A stretch of DNA of 64,000 bases from an uncultured Williamsia sp. (GCF_947494875.1 NZ_CANLWM010000004.1:1-64000); one strand, 5' to 3'; positions 7,872 through 17,396 are shown, counted from the stretch's first letter. Program-made: numbers and translations. The notes: generated from the sequence alone by a model not told the origin.

Positions 7872-8966
7872 CTAGTCCGCGACGATCTGCTCGACGACCG
7901 CCTTCAGGGCGGTCATGTCGGCCACCTCGAACGGCAGCGACGGGACCCCGACGATCGGCACCCCCGGGTGCGACGAGGTGAACCGCTGCAGCAACTGGAG
8001 TTCCCGACGGCCGGTGGTCGTCCGCTCCGCGTGGATGGACAGCACCGCCCGGGCCAGTGGATCGGTCGCCGACTCCAGTGCCGAGCGCGCGGCGTCGGCG
8101 CTGATGGTCGTCAGGTTCGGGTGCGTGCGGTTCAGGATCAATCCCGCCAGCGGCATGGACTCCTCCGAAAGGCGTTCGACGAAGAACGCCGCCTCGCGCA
8201 GGGCGTCGGGCTCGGCGGACGCCACCACCACGAACTGGGTGCCCGGCCGCTTCAGCAGGTTGTAGGTCGTCGTCGCGCGGTCCTGGAACCCACCGAACAT
8301 CGCGTCGAGCGACTGCACGAACGTCGACACGTCCCGCAGGGTGTCGCCGCCGACGATCGTCGAGACGCCACGCATCGCCAGGCTCACCACACCGGTGACG
8401 ACGCGACCCACGCCGCGCCCACCGCCGAGCAACACCTTCATCAGACGGCCGCTGAGGAACGAGCCCAGCCGCGCAGGGGCGTCGAGGAAGTCGAGCGCGT
8501 TCCGTGACGGCGGGGTGTCGACGACGATGAGATCCCACTTGTCGAGCGCGATCAGCTGCCCCAGCTTCTCCATCGCCATGTACTCCTGCGTGCCGGAGAA
8601 CGATGTGGCGACGGTTTGGTAGAAGGGGTTGTTCATGATCGCCTCGGCGCGATCGGGCGAGGAGTACTGCGTCACCATCTCGTCGAAGGTGCGACGCATG
8701 TCCAGCATCATCGCGTCGAGCGAGCCCGACCCCTCGATGGTCACCGGCTGCGGGGTGTTGGTCAGCTCGGTCATCCCCAGCGACTGCGCCAGACGACGCG
8801 CGGGGTCGATGGTGAGCACCACGACGCGACGCCCCTGCTCGGCGGCGTGGACGGCCATGGCCGCGGCGGTCGTGGTCTTGCCGACGCCGCCGGCGCCGCA
8901 ACACACGACGACGCGGGTGGACGGGTCGGCGAGGACGCTGCCCATCTTCAGCTTCTTGGTTGCCAT
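7872..8966 (-). CDS. ArsA/GET3-family anion-transporting ATPase, second of pair (Rv3680-like)
   Basis: The 364-residue protein carries the deviant Walker [10 protein letters not shown] at 24-32 and the Walker B-type region [15 protein letters not shown] typical of ArsA/Get3 ATPases. These enzymes couple ATP hydrolysis to transport or to protein targeting. In mycobacteria this heterodimeric pair has been linked to protection of the cell from metabolic toxins, and I infer a similar role. The ATG at 8966 is one base after the stop of the upstream ATPase gene, so the two are translationally coupled. Longer upstream frames are not credible because they overlap that gene. Confidence 0.9.
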   Translation of the reverse strand: MATKKLKMGSVLADPSTRVVVCCGAGGVGKTTTAAAMAVHAAEQGRRVVVLTIDPARRLAQSLGMTELTNTPQPVTIEGSGSLDAMMLDMRRTFDEMVTQYSSPDRAEAIMNNPFYQTVATSFSGTQEYMAMEKLGQLIALDKWDLIVVDTPPSRNALDFLDAPARLGSFLSGRLMKVLLGGGRGVGRVVTGVVSLAMRGVSTIVGGDTLRDVSTFVQSLDAMFGGFQDRATTTYNLLKRPGTQFVVVASAEPDALREAAFFVERLSEESMPLAGLILNRTHPNLTTISADAARSALESATDPLARAVLSIHAERTTTGRRELQLLQRFTSSHPGVPIVGVPSLPFEVADMTALKAVVEQIVAD

Positions 8967-8967
8967 C

Positions 8968-9990
8968 TCACGCACCTGCCTGCCGCAGCAGCGCTGCGAT
9001 CTCGTAGACGCGGCCGAGGTCGACGCCGTCGTCGAAGGACGGGATCTCGACCGCCGCGGTGTCGATCTCGTCGAGCTGTGCTTTGGCGACCTGTTGGGCC
9101 TGCACACGGCTGGCGTGCTCGATCGACTCGGTGAGCAGACCCTGCAGATCGGCGTCGGTGAGCGTGAGCCCCGCCGAGGTCAGCGCGTCGGCGAGTGCGG
9201 GGCCGTCGACGTCGCCCACCGCCATGGGGTCGATCTGCTCCTCGGTGAGGTGCGGCGGCTCCACGCGGTTGACGATCAACGCCCCGACGGGGAGGTCCTT
9301 GCTGCGCAACTCCGCGACGGCCTCGACGGTCTCCTGGATCGGCATGGCCTCGAGCAGCGTCACCAGGTGCACGACGGTGTTCTCCGAGTGCAGCAACTGC
9401 GCGACACCGTCGCTCTGGTTGCGGATCGGGCCCGTCTTGGTCAGATCGCGCATCGCCGTCGTGACATCGAGGAAGTTGCCGATCCGTCCGGTCGGGGGCG
9501 CATCGACGACGACGGCGTCGTACACGGCCCGCCCGCGGTCGTCGACGCGGATGACGCACTCCTTGATCTTCCCGGTGATCAGCACGTCGCGGAGGCCCGG
9601 CGCGACGGTCGTCACGAAGTCGATCGCGCCGATACGACGCATGGCGCGACCGGCGAAACCGAGGTTGTAGAACATGTCGAGGTACTCGAGCAGGGCGTGC
9701 TCGATGTCGATGGCGAGCCCGTGGACCGAGCCGCCGCCCTCGGCGGTCGCGATCTTGGTCTCGGTCGGCGGCAGTGGCGGCAGGTCGAAGAGCTGCGCGA
9801 TCCCCTGCCGACCCTCGCACTCGACGAGGAGCACCTTCTTTCCCTCCCCGGCCAGCGCGAGAGCGAGTGCCGACGCCAGCGTCGTCTTGCCGGTCCCGCC
9901 CTTGCCGGAGACGAAATGCAGTCGGGCGTAGCGTGCGCTCTCCGGCCAGGGGTCACCGGATTCGGTGACGTCCTTGTGGAGATCGGTCAC
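8968..9990 (-). CDS. ArsA/GET3-family anion-transporting ATPase, first of pair (Rv3679-like)
   Basis: The 340-residue ATPase has [10 protein letters not shown] at 28-37, with both signature lysines of the deviant Walker A loop, and [16 protein letters not shown] as the switch region. It is a paralogue of the following gene and the two probably form a heterodimer. I place the start at a GTG (9990), since longer versions would run across the small DUF4177 gene on the other strand; the ribosome site is not convincing, so the start may shift by a few codons. Divergent transcription from the DUF4177/RidA pair suggests a shared promoter region near 10000-10110. Confidence 0.88.
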   Translation of the reverse strand: MTDLHKDVTESGDPWPESARYARLHFVSGKGGTGKTTLASALALALAGEGKKVLLVECEGRQGIAQLFDLPPLPPTETKIATAEGGGSVHGLAIDIEHALLEYLDMFYNLGFAGRAMRRIGAIDFVTTVAPGLRDVLITGKIKECVIRVDDRGRAVYDAVVVDAPPTGRIGNFLDVTTAMRDLTKTGPIRNQSDGVAQLLHSENTVVHLVTLLEAMPIQETVEAVAELRSKDLPVGALIVNRVEPPHLTEEQIDPMAVGDVDGPALADALTSAGLTLTDADLQGLLTESIEHASRVQAQQVAKAQLDEIDTAAVEIPSFDDGVDLGRVYEIAALLRQAGA

Positions 9991-10110
9991 GCCTCGTTGC
10001 GGATCGGTCGCGGGTTGTGGGACCACGTCCCCGAGGATATCGACGCGCACGTGCCCTGAACGCCGATCGGCGGGTGATGCGGGGCACGCCCGGCGGATAG
10101 GGTGAGCGCC

Positions 10111-10275
10111 ATGAGTGAGCTCACCCGCTGGGAGTACGCGACCGTCCCCCTGCTGACCCACGCCACGAAGCAGATCCTCGACACGTGGGGCACCGACGGG
10201 TGGGAACTCGTGAGCGTCCTGCCGGGGCCCACCGGTGAGCAGCATGTCGCCTACCTCAAGCGTCCGAAGGGCTGA
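10111..10275 (+). CDS. DUF4177-type small protein (Rv3678A-like)
   Basis: This 54-residue ORF begins MSELTRWEYATVPLL and contains the WGTDGWELVSVLP motif, which is characteristic of DUF4177 proteins (WEY...GWELV). It begins with ATG at 10111 and ends four bases before the RidA start, so the two are surely co-transcribed. The same small gene occurs at this position in mycobacteria. Its function is unknown; its small size and conservation suggest a structural or regulatory partner. Confidence 0.85.
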   Translation: MSELTRWEYATVPLLTHATKQILDTWGTDGWELVSVLPGPTGEQHVAYLKRPKG

Positions 10276-10278
10276 GCG

Positions 10279-10749
10279 GTGGGCTGGTCGCAGCGGCTGT
10301 CCGAGCTCGGCATCGAGCTGCCCAAGGTCGTCGCGCCGCTCGGTGTGTACTACCCGGCGGTGCAGACCGGGTCACTCGTCTACACCTCGGGTCAGCTGCC
10401 CATGGCCGACGGTGAGCTGACCCTGCACGGCAAGGTGTCCGACGGCGCCGAGGGCGTCGTCCGTCCCGCGCAGGCCACCGAGGCGGCGCGACTCTGCGCG
10501 CTCAACGCGCTCGCCGCGATCCACGGACTTGTCGGGATCGACTCCGTCGTGCGGGTGGTGAAAGTGGTGGGGTTCGTCGCGTCGGCGCCGGGCTTCACCG
10601 GACAGCCGGGCGTGATCAACGGCGCGTCCGATCTGCTCGGTGAGGTCTTCGGGACGGCCGGACACCACGCGCGGTCGGCAGTCGGCGTCGCCGAGCTGCC
10701 CCTCGGTGCACCGGTCGAGGTCGAGCTCGTCGTCGAGGTCGCGAGCTAG
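10279..10749 (+). CDS. RidA/YjgF-family protein
   Basis: The 156-residue protein has the RidA fold signatures: GVYYPAVQTGSLVYTSGQLP, the conserved Ala/Asn-rich helix LCALNALAAIHG, VVRVVKVVGFVAS, and the ending RSAVGVAELPLGAPVEVELVVEV with the Arg that anchors imine substrates in RidA enzymes. RidA proteins deaminate reactive enamine/imine intermediates; the longer subgroup here (Rv3678c-like) may have other substrates. The start is GTG at 10279, four bases after the DUF4177 gene. Confidence 0.88.
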   Translation: MGWSQRLSELGIELPKVVAPLGVYYPAVQTGSLVYTSGQLPMADGELTLHGKVSDGAEGVVRPAQATEAARLCALNALAAIHGLVGIDSVVRVVKVVGFVASAPGFTGQPGVINGASDLLGEVFGTAGHHARSAVGVAELPLGAPVEVELVVEVAS

Positions 10750-10760
10750 TCCCACACGCA

Positions 10761-10905
10761 CCGCCGAGCGTGCAGAAGATCCCGCCGAGCGTGCAGTAAC
10801 CACCGCTGAACGTGCCGTCCATGCGCGTCCTGTCACGCTCACTGCACGGTGGGTCGCATCTGCCGCACGGTCGACGGCATCTGGTGCACAGCGGGCGAGG
10901 TGTGC
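10761..10905. repeat. head-to-head array of 21-bp-period repeats
   Basis: Three forward units start at 10761, 10782 and 10803, the first two sharing CCGCCGAGCGTGCAG exactly. Three inverted units start at 10842, 10863 and 10884 with CTGCACGG, CCGCACGGTC and GGTGCACA. The consensus core read outward is CGTGCRG followed by AGATGCC. The array occupies the gap between ridA and crcB, where the genes converge. Confidence 0.65.
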
Positions 10906-10923
10906 CGACGGTCGCGGGGGAAC

Positions 10924-11292
10924 TCAGATCGCGGACGCGAGCACGAGGCCCAGTGCGCACGCGCCGACCGACGCCCCCAGGGTGCCGACGAGGTTGCCCA
11001 GTGCCGCGAGGTGCCGACCGGACTGTGCCAGTCGCACGGTCTCCACGCTCGATGTGCTGAATGTGGTGTAGCCACCGCAGAATCCGGTCCCGAGGACCGT
11101 CTGCCAGTCCGGACTCGCAGCGTGGAAGAGCACCACACCGGCGAGGACGCCGAGCACGAACGAGCCGGAGACGTTGATGCCGACGGTCGCCCAGGGGAAC
11201 CGGGGTGCGAAGCGCGCCTTCACGGTCGAGTCGACGACGAAGCGGGCGACGCTGCCGAGTGCTCCGGCCAGGAAAACCAGGGCGACGATCAC
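10924..11292 (-). CDS. crcB: CrcB/Fluc fluoride channel subunit (second of pair)
   Basis: The 122-residue protein has four hydrophobic helices and the Fluc signatures GALGSVARF near the N-terminus and GTGFCGGYTTFSTSSVE in helix 3. Fluc channels are dual-topology dimers, or heterodimers of two paralogues, that expel fluoride. The GTG at 11292 overlaps the stop of the preceding crcB by four bases (GTGA), which fixes this start and shows translational coupling. Two dissimilar adjacent copies imply a heterodimer. Confidence 0.9.
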   Translation of the reverse strand: MIVALVFLAGALGSVARFVVDSTVKARFAPRFPWATVGINVSGSFVLGVLAGVVLFHAASPDWQTVLGTGFCGGYTTFSTSSVETVRLAQSGRHLAALGNLVGTLGASVGACALGLVLASAI

Positions 11293-11762
11293 GACGTCCG
11301 CCGCCGTACCGCGGTGGTCGCTGCGACCACGCCGAGCCACACCGCGACGAGTCCCGCGAGCACCGACACCACGGCATAGAGAACTGCCATCCCGACGGCG
11401 TCGTCGCGGAGGAACAGTGAGATCTCCAGTGCCAGCGTGCTGTACGTCGTGAACGCGCCGCAGAACCCGACGCCGAGCATCAGGCGCACGTCACGTCGAC
11501 GGCCCGTGTCGTCGCCGAGACGGACCAGCGCCTCGAGCACCAGCCCGAGGGCGAACGCGCCGAGCATGTTCGCCACGAACGTTCCTGTGGGCCAGCCGGT
11601 CCCATGGTGGGGGAACGCCTCGGCCAGCCCGTGACGCGCCGCGGTCCCGGCCACGCCGCCGAGGAACACCAGTGCCAACGTCCGAGGTCGGAGGTGGAAG
11701 GGGAGCCCGGCGGCGCCGGAGGCGTCGGGGTCGTCCTCGACGGCCCGATCGGGGCCGCTCAC
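11289..11762 (-). CDS. crcB: CrcB/Fluc fluoride channel subunit (first of pair)
   Basis: The 157-residue protein has an N-terminal extension of about 27 residues, then four transmembrane helices with GGVAGTAARH and GVGFCGAFTTYSTLALE, the fluoride-path motif. It pairs with the following crcB to form a membrane fluoride channel. The GTG at 11762 overlaps the stop of the upstream beta-lactamase-fold hydrolase gene by four bases, so all three genes form one operon. I see no fluoride riboswitch in front of it. Confidence 0.9.
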   Translation of the reverse strand: MSGPDRAVEDDPDASGAAGLPFHLRPRTLALVFLGGVAGTAARHGLAEAFPHHGTGWPTGTFVANMLGAFALGLVLEALVRLGDDTGRRRDVRLMLGVGFCGAFTTYSTLALEISLFLRDDAVGMAVLYAVVSVLAGLVAVWLGVVAATTAVRRRTS

Positions 11763-12610
11763 GCCTCGCGGAGATACTGCAGCTGTGCCTTCACCGACAT
11801 CCGGGCGGCGGGCCACAGCTTCTTGTCGACGTCGGAGTAGACCTTCCGCACCAGCGTCATCGGCTTGGCCTTCTCCGGAGTGGTGCCGAGTTCGGCCATG
11901 GCGGAACGGATCTGGTCGATACGGTCCTCGCGGTGCTTCTTGTAGAACTGCGCGACCGGGATCAGGTCGGGGTGGTCGGGACCGTGCCCGGGCAGCAGCA
12001 CGCACCCCTCACCCTCGACGATGAGCCGGTTGAGCGAGTTCATGTAGTCGCGCAAGGTGCCGTCGGTGGGGTCGAGAACCGTGGTGCCCGAACCGAGGAT
12101 GGTGTCGCCGGTGACCATCGCGCGGCCGATCACGCGTTCCGGCTCGGCGCCCCGGCTCGCGGGATCGGTGGCCGCGAGATGTTCGACGAGGAAGCTGACC
12201 GAGTCGCCGGTGTGACCCGGGGTGGTGAGCACCGTGATCCGGAGTCCTCCCGCCTCGATCACCTCGCGGTCGGTGAGGCGTGGGGCGTCGCGGCACCACT
12301 TCTCCTCGCGGGCCCGCACCGGACTGCCGGTCATGGCGTGCCAGCGCTTGATGGCGCCGGTGTGGTCTCGGTGGCGGTGGGTGATGAGGGTCAGCGCCAC
12401 CTCGCCCTGGTCGGCGAGACGCGTGAGGTGCTGACGGTGCTTCTTCGGCCCGGGATCGACGACGACGCAGTCGGTCCGTCCTGGCGCCCGCAGGATCCAG
12501 GTGTTGGTGCCGTCGAGCTCCATCATCCCGGGGTTCTCGCACAGCACCACCGACGCGAACGGCGTGACCTGCCTGAGGGTCTCGTACGCGGGATGCTCGG
12601 GTGCGCCCAT
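11759..12610 (-). CDS. metallo-beta-lactamase-fold hydrolase (Rv3677c-like)
   Basis: The 283-residue enzyme carries the zinc motif THRHRDH (H78, H80, D82, H83), TTPGHTGDS with the second His, TGDTILG, and LLPGHGPD near the C-terminus. These are the complete ligand set of the MBL superfamily, of the LACTB2/glyoxalase II-like type. The substrate is unknown. The ATG at 12610 gives the standard family N-terminus. It heads an operon with two crcB genes through four-base overlaps. A link between this hydrolase and fluoride export is not documented as far as I know. Confidence 0.88.
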   Translation of the reverse strand: MGAPEHPAYETLRQVTPFASVVLCENPGMMELDGTNTWILRAPGRTDCVVVDPGPKKHRQHLTRLADQGEVALTLITHRHRDHTGAIKRWHAMTGSPVRAREEKWCRDAPRLTDREVIEAGGLRITVLTTPGHTGDSVSFLVEHLAATDPASRGAEPERVIGRAMVTGDTILGSGTTVLDPTDGTLRDYMNSLNRLIVEGEGCVLLPGHGPDHPDLIPVAQFYKKHREDRIDQIRSAMAELGTTPEKAKPMTLVRKVYSDVDKKLWPAARMSVKAQLQYLREA

Positions 12611-12651
12611 GGCCGAGAACGCTACACCGATGCCCGGCGCCGCAAGGGTGC

Positions 12652-13803
12652 TCACGCGGCGGCGAACACGCTGCCGCTGACGGTGCCGCGCAGGGTGTGG
12701 CCGGCGACGGTGACCCATGCTCCGAGGAGGACGACGTAGAGCGCGACCGCGAGCGCATGGACGACGCTGATGCCGACTGCGGTTCCGAGTGCGGTGGCGC
12801 CGGTGACACAGGTGCCGACAGGGAAGGTGAAGCTCCACCAGGTGAGGGAGAACCGCAGACCGCGCCGCGCCGCGTGGACGGTCAGCATGGTCGCGAGCGC
12901 GAACATCAGCACACCGAAGCCGCCCATGGCGAACCCGTAGGCGATGCCGAACACATGCAGTCCGGTCGCGACGACGGCCTGCTTCCCGACGAACACCGAG
13001 GATGCGTGCGTGCCGAGGAGATTGGTCGCGGTGATCGACTGACCGATCATCCCGAGCGTGATCCACACGGTGGGAGCTGCCTGCAGCGCCGGCATGCCGC
13101 CGTGGACGAGCCGCGACCAGATCATCGTCATGGTGATCATCCCGAGGAACAGGCTGAGTCCGAACATCGCGTAGCAGGCCGCGATGAGAGCGAGCCGTGG
13201 TTGTCCCGCAGGAACATGGTCGAGCAGCAGTGCGCCGGTCGACGCCGACACCATGGGCGGCACGATCGGCATCAGCCAGGCCGGCACGGCGACCGCCGTG
13301 TCGTGATCGTGAGCGGTGATCATCCGGAACGGGATCCACACACTCGTGGCGAGGCCGGTCACCGTGCCGGCGGTCCACAGGACCGCGTCGATCCACACCG
13401 CGGGCCCGGCTCCGACCACGGATGGACCCAGCGTGATCGCGCCGGCTCCGACCGTGAGCATCGCCATCGGGGGCGCGCCGTAGAACTGCGACATCACGGG
13501 GTGAGCGGCGTGGTCCCGCGCGTTGCTCCCGAACATCACCCAGTGCGCGGCGAACGCCACCGTGAGCGCGACGAGGGCGGTCGACGCCACGAGCCACACG
13601 CCGATCGCGAAGGCGTGCAGACCGGGGACCTGCACCGGCAGGGTCGCGGCCGCGGTGGCGACTATCCCCGTGCCCATCACCGACGCGAACCAATTCGGGG
13701 TGATGTGGGCGACCACGTCCCTGGGGTCGTCGAGTGCGGCGAGCAGTCGCCGACGATCAGGACGCGGGGTCGACGCGACGTGGTGTGAGAGGACTGCGGT
13801 CAT
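12652..13803 (-). CDS. TDT-family transporter (TehA/SLAC1-like)
   Basis: The 383-residue membrane protein has about ten transmembrane helices and the family start ITPNWFASVMGTGIVA, a hallmark of tellurite-resistance/dicarboxylate (TDT) transporters. Members export C4-dicarboxylates, sulfite or act as anion channels; the substrate here cannot be told. The ATG at 13803 was chosen because the preceding residues of the longer ORF are low-complexity Arg/Pro. The upstream LysR gene is on the same strand 75 bases away and may regulate it. Confidence 0.85.
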   Translation of the reverse strand: MTAVLSHHVASTPRPDRRRLLAALDDPRDVVAHITPNWFASVMGTGIVATAAATLPVQVPGLHAFAIGVWLVASTALVALTVAFAAHWVMFGSNARDHAAHPVMSQFYGAPPMAMLTVGAGAITLGPSVVGAGPAVWIDAVLWTAGTVTGLATSVWIPFRMITAHDHDTAVAVPAWLMPIVPPMVSASTGALLLDHVPAGQPRLALIAACYAMFGLSLFLGMITMTMIWSRLVHGGMPALQAAPTVWITLGMIGQSITATNLLGTHASSVFVGKQAVVATGLHVFGIAYGFAMGGFGVLMFALATMLTVHAARRGLRFSLTWWSFTFPVGTCVTGATALGTAVGISVVHALAVALYVVLLGAWVTVAGHTLRGTVSGSVFAAA

Positions 13804-13878
13804 GGATTCGAGTCTCGGCCGCGGGCGTCGTCGCTGGTAGACGGCTGCACGCGGTGAGATCACAAACAATCGTTGTGA

Positions 13879-14805
13879 CTAGTCGGGGTTGTCGGTCCCC
13901 TCGATGTGCTCGACGAGGTCGCGGGCCGCGCCGGCGGGGGGTGTGGCGCCACCGACCCAGACGGCGCGCAGCGGGCGATGCAGGTCCAGACCGATCGTGG
14001 GGACGACCGCGAGCCGCCGCATCGCGATGTCGTCGGCGACGGCGAGGCGGCTGATCACCGCGGGCGCCGTGCCCGCGAGGACGGCGGCCCGTACGCCGGA
14101 CGCGGTCGGCATCTCGGCGGCGGGTGCATGCACCACGACGTCTCCACCCAGGGCGGCCCGGAGTGCGGCATCCAGGAAGAGTCGTGTGCCCGAGCCGGGT
14201 TCGCGGGTCACCAGCGGTGTGCGCGCGAGTGCCGCCGCGTCGACCGCGGTGCCCTCGCGCGCCCATGGGTGGGCCGGCGACACCACCAGCGTGAGCTCGT
14301 CGTGGGCGACCACCCGACTGCGCAGGTCCGAGGGGACGTCGGGGGACTCCACGAACCCGAGGTCGGCGCCGCCGGAGCGCACGGCGTCGACGGCACCGTC
14401 GCTGTTGGTCGCCGAGAGCGTCACCGCCGGCGGCGACGCCCCGTGACGGGTGGCCGCGGCGGCCCACGAGACCAGCCAGCGCGGCAGCAACTGCTCGGCG
14501 ATCGTCTGACTGGCGGCGACGGCGAGGTGGTCGCGGGACTCCCCGCGGATCGTCGCCAGGCCGGTGTCGAGCCGGTGGGCGGCGTCGAGCAGCGCGGCGC
14601 CCCACTCGGCGACGAGCTCCCCGTTCGGCGTGAGCGTCGACCCCCGCGGCGACCGTCGGACGAGCGCGATCCCGGTCTGCGTCTCCATCGACCGGACCCG
14701 CGCGGATGCCGCCTGCTGCGTCATGCCGAGTTCGCGACCGGCCGCCCCGAGACTGCCGCTGCGTGCGACGGCGACGAGTAGTTCGAGCGACGCGAGGTCG
14801 GGCAT
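13879..14805 (-). CDS. LysR-family transcriptional regulator
   Basis: The 308-residue protein has an N-terminal winged helix-turn-helix (residues 1-60, LELLVAVARSGSLGAAGREL then TQQAASARVRSME) and a LysR substrate-binding domain with the IAEQLLPRWL and LVVSPAHPWA segments. It starts at the ATG at 14805. It lies between the ClC channel gene (27 bases upstream) and the TDT transporter gene, all on the same strand. It could control the transporter, which is more usual for LysR when divergent, so the target is an inference. Confidence 0.88.
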   Translation of the reverse strand: MPDLASLELLVAVARSGSLGAAGRELGMTQQAASARVRSMETQTGIALVRRSPRGSTLTPNGELVAEWGAALLDAAHRLDTGLATIRGESRDHLAVAASQTIAEQLLPRWLVSWAAAATRHGASPPAVTLSATNSDGAVDAVRSGGADLGFVESPDVPSDLRSRVVAHDELTLVVSPAHPWAREGTAVDAAALARTPLVTREPGSGTRLFLDAALRAALGGDVVVHAPAAEMPTASGVRAAVLAGTAPAVISRLAVADDIAMRRLAVVPTIGLDLHRPLRAVWVGGATPPAGAARDLVEHIEGTDNPD

Positions 14806-14831
14806 CCGCGGGCTCAGCCGACGGCCGTCGG

Positions 14832-16178
14832 TCACCCTGCGCCCCCGGCCGGCGGGGACGTCATCGGTGCGAGGGCGGGTGCCACGGGGGCGTCGCCCGC
14901 GACGCGGGCGGAGTAGATCGAGTAGCCGTCGATGCGTCGGGTGACGGCGGTCGCCAGGACCGTCGCGACCACCATCGGAGCCATCAACGACAAGCCGCTG
15001 TGGGTCAGTTCGGCGACCAGCAGCAACCCGGCGAGCGGTGCCTGCATCCCGGCGCCGATCATCGCGGCGGCGCCGATCATGGCGTACGCCCCCACCGGGC
15101 TGCCCGGCCACAGGTGCCCGAACAGGATGCCGCCCACCGCGCCGATCGCGGCGCCCGTGCACATGACCGGGGTGAAGAGTCCACCCGACGCGCCCGCGCC
15201 GAGGCACAGCGCGGTGACAACGGGTTTCAGGACGGCGAGCACGGCCAGGACGGCCAGGCTGCCGACGCCGAGGAACGCGTCGTGGGCGATGGACCGGCCG
15301 TTGCCGTAGAGCTGCGGGTAGACGACGGCGAGCGCGGCCAGTCCGGCGAACACCACCGGGATGGCGATCAGGATCCACGCCCCGCGTGCGCCGCGGAACG
15401 AGATCCACCCGATGAACCGGATGTAGACGGCGGCGAGGACACCGATGACCGGCCCGGCGACGAGCGCCCACACGAGTAGTCGCGCGTCGAACGGGTAGTC
15501 GGGGACTCCGGGATAGATCGCGTTGTCACCCAACGAGATCCACGCGACCATCGTCGCGACGGCCGAGCACGCCAACGCCGGCATGACGGTCGGCAGTGTC
15601 ACCGACCCGATGAGCACCTCCGCGGTGAACAGGGCACCGCCGAGCGGGACGTTGTAGACCGCGGCCAGACCGGCGCCGCCACCACACGCGACGAGGAGTC
15701 GCCGCTGAGCATCCGACAACCGCGCCCACTCGCCGACGAGGCTGCCGGCCACCGCGCCCATCAACTTCGGGGCGGCCTCACGGCCGAGTGATGCCCCCAG
15801 CCCGATGACGATCTCGGACAGCACCGAGGTACCCGCGCTGCGCCGGAAGGACAACCGGCCCTTCCCGGTCCACAGCACCTCGTCGGCCTCGGACTTCATC
15901 CCCGGCGTGAACCGCCGCAGGACATACCACCCGACGCCGCCGATCACACCCGCGATGAGCACCGGCGTGGCGCGCTCCCAGCCGCTCGCCCGCTCGACCG
16001 CCGCGGTGAACCCCTGGCCGTCGCTGCCGACGCCGAACGCGAGGTGCTCGACGAGGAACAGCAGGCGCATCAACGCGATCCCGACGACCCCGGCCACCAC
16101 GCCCACCACCGCGACGAGCGCCCAGAACCGAGGGGTCAGGGGCGTCTCGCCGTCGCCGGTCACGTTCGGCTGGATCAT
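14832..16178 (-). CDS. ClC-family chloride channel/transporter
   Basis: The protein of about 448 residues has ten or more transmembrane segments and ClC signatures: GLGASLGREAAPK (residues 127-138, the GREGP-type motif) and GAGASGGLFTPVM, which lines the anion path. There are no cytoplasmic CBS domains. Bacterial ClC proteins are Cl-/H+ antiporters or fluoride/chloride channels. The ATG at 16178 follows a GGGGCAGGG element at good spacing; upstream ATGs at 16199 and 16307 exist. The downstream LysR and TDT genes follow closely on the same strand. Confidence 0.88.
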   Translation of the reverse strand: MIQPNVTGDGETPLTPRFWALVAVVGVVAGVVGIALMRLLFLVEHLAFGVGSDGQGFTAAVERASGWERATPVLIAGVIGGVGWYVLRRFTPGMKSEADEVLWTGKGRLSFRRSAGTSVLSEIVIGLGASLGREAAPKLMGAVAGSLVGEWARLSDAQRRLLVACGGGAGLAAVYNVPLGGALFTAEVLIGSVTLPTVMPALACSAVATMVAWISLGDNAIYPGVPDYPFDARLLVWALVAGPVIGVLAAVYIRFIGWISFRGARGAWILIAIPVVFAGLAALAVVYPQLYGNGRSIAHDAFLGVGSLAVLAVLAVLKPVVTALCLGAGASGGLFTPVMCTGAAIGAVGGILFGHLWPGSPVGAYAMIGAAAMIGAGMQAPLAGLLLVAELTHSGLSLMAPMVVATVLATAVTRRIDGYSIYSARVAGDAPVAPALAPMTSPPAGGAG

Positions 16179-16373
16179 CGAGCCCTGCCCCGAGGGCATC
16201 CGCTTCTTCAGCAGGGGCAGCGGACGCCGCTGCCGCTCGAACGAGGTCACCCGGGCATTCTGCACCGCCATCACCGCGCTCACAGCGAACCGGCAGGCGG
16301 ATGACATCCGACGATCAGGTGAGGTGGGCAGAGTCCTCGGTGTCGCGCTCCTGTGCTGCGCGACGGAGACGGC

Positions 16374-16413
16374 GCGACGACCGCCCCTGACCCCTGACCC
16401 GGGCGGTCGTCGC
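16374..16413 (-). terminator. hairpin after the oxidoreductase gene
   Basis: A perfect 13-bp stem pairs GCGACGACCGCCC at 16374-16386 with its complement at 16401-16413, around a 14-base loop. It lies 25 bases past the oxidoreductase stop, so it is a likely terminator for that gene, ahead of the ClC gene on the same strand. Confidence 0.6.
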
Positions 16414-16438
16414 GTCGCCTGGTGCTACCGACGCCCGA

Positions 16439-17296
16439 TCAGCGCACCGCGTCGAGGATCTGACCGAGGACCTTCTGGACGTGCAGCCCGCGGTGGACGT
16501 CGCACTCGTGCGGAGTGCCGGACGCGGCCGATGCGAGGAACTCGTCGATCAGTGTGGTGAAGCAGTCCACCGACGACGTCGACCGGTCGGTCAGTGACAC
16601 GACGCCGCTGGTTCCGTGCACCGCGAACTCGGTGACGGTGGGTCGGGCGGGGACGCAGAGCGACATCTGGATCGCCGACGTGGCGCCTGTCGTGTGGGCG
16701 ATCGTGATGTGCCACAGGTCGTCGGGGACCAGCCGGGCGTCGATCACCTCGGTGATCTCGCCGAGTGCGGCGTCCATCAGGTCGACGACGTGCGGCCCGA
16801 CGTCCAGGAGCGCGCCGCCGTCCTTGCGCCACTGCGACGACGAGTAGCGGCCACCCAGCAGAGCGCCCGACAGCCACCGTCCGAGTCCGCCCGCGTACGT
16901 CCCGGACCGCGCCGCCTCGAGGAAAGCGCGCGTCTCCGGGGCGAAGCGGCGGGTGAACGTGACGATCGACGTGACTCCCGCCGCGTCGACCGCCTCGGCG
17001 AGTTCGGTGGCCTGCTCGACCGATCCGGCGATCGGCTTGTCGAGGATGACGTGCTTGCCCGCGCGCACGGCCTGCAGGGCGATCGCGGCCTGTGCGTCGG
17101 GTGGCACGGCGAGACTCACGGCGTCGGTGGCGTCGAGCATGGCCTCGACGTTCTCGAACCGGGGCACGGGCAGGTCGTCGGCCGCCTCCGGTCGTCGGGT
17201 CCATCCACCGACCACGTCGACGCCCGGGTGGGCGAGGAGTGCCGGGTAGTGGGTCTCGAGCGCCCAGGGGCCGGCTCCGACGACGGCGATACGCAT
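16439..17296 (-). CDS. Gfo/Idh/MocA-family NAD(P)-dependent oxidoreductase
   Basis: The 285-residue enzyme begins MRIAVVGAGPWALETHYPAL, a Rossmann GxGxxA-type dinucleotide site, and has AGKHVILDKPIAGS, the family EKP-type motif with the catalytic Lys. GGALLDVGPHVVDLMDAALG is the usual substrate-domain His motif. It likely oxidises or reduces a sugar-like or cyclitol substrate. The ATG at 17296 gives the typical start. It is divergent from the nickel transporter gene, whose start is 100 bp away. Confidence 0.88.
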   Translation of the reverse strand: MRIAVVGAGPWALETHYPALLAHPGVDVVGGWTRRPEAADDLPVPRFENVEAMLDATDAVSLAVPPDAQAAIALQAVRAGKHVILDKPIAGSVEQATELAEAVDAAGVTSIVTFTRRFAPETRAFLEAARSGTYAGGLGRWLSGALLGGRYSSSQWRKDGGALLDVGPHVVDLMDAALGEITEVIDARLVPDDLWHITIAHTTGATSAIQMSLCVPARPTVTEFAVHGTSGVVSLTDRSTSSVDCFTTLIDEFLASAASGTPHECDVHRGLHVQKVLGQILDAVR

Positions 17297-17396
17297 GGCG
17301 ACGAGCGTATCGCCGACCTCGGTCGCTCCCGCATGCGTGGACACCGTGCGAGTGCTACGAATCAACGCAACCGATCACCCGACGGAAGCGACACGC

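Noticed and set aside
10761-10905. CRISPR array
   Set aside because: Units are contiguous 21-bp imperfect repeats in two orientations without spacers, and no cas genes are near.
11292-11762. Fluoride riboswitch ahead of crcB
   Set aside because: The crcB starts overlap the previous stop codons, leaving no leader, and no such structure is seen before the MBL gene.
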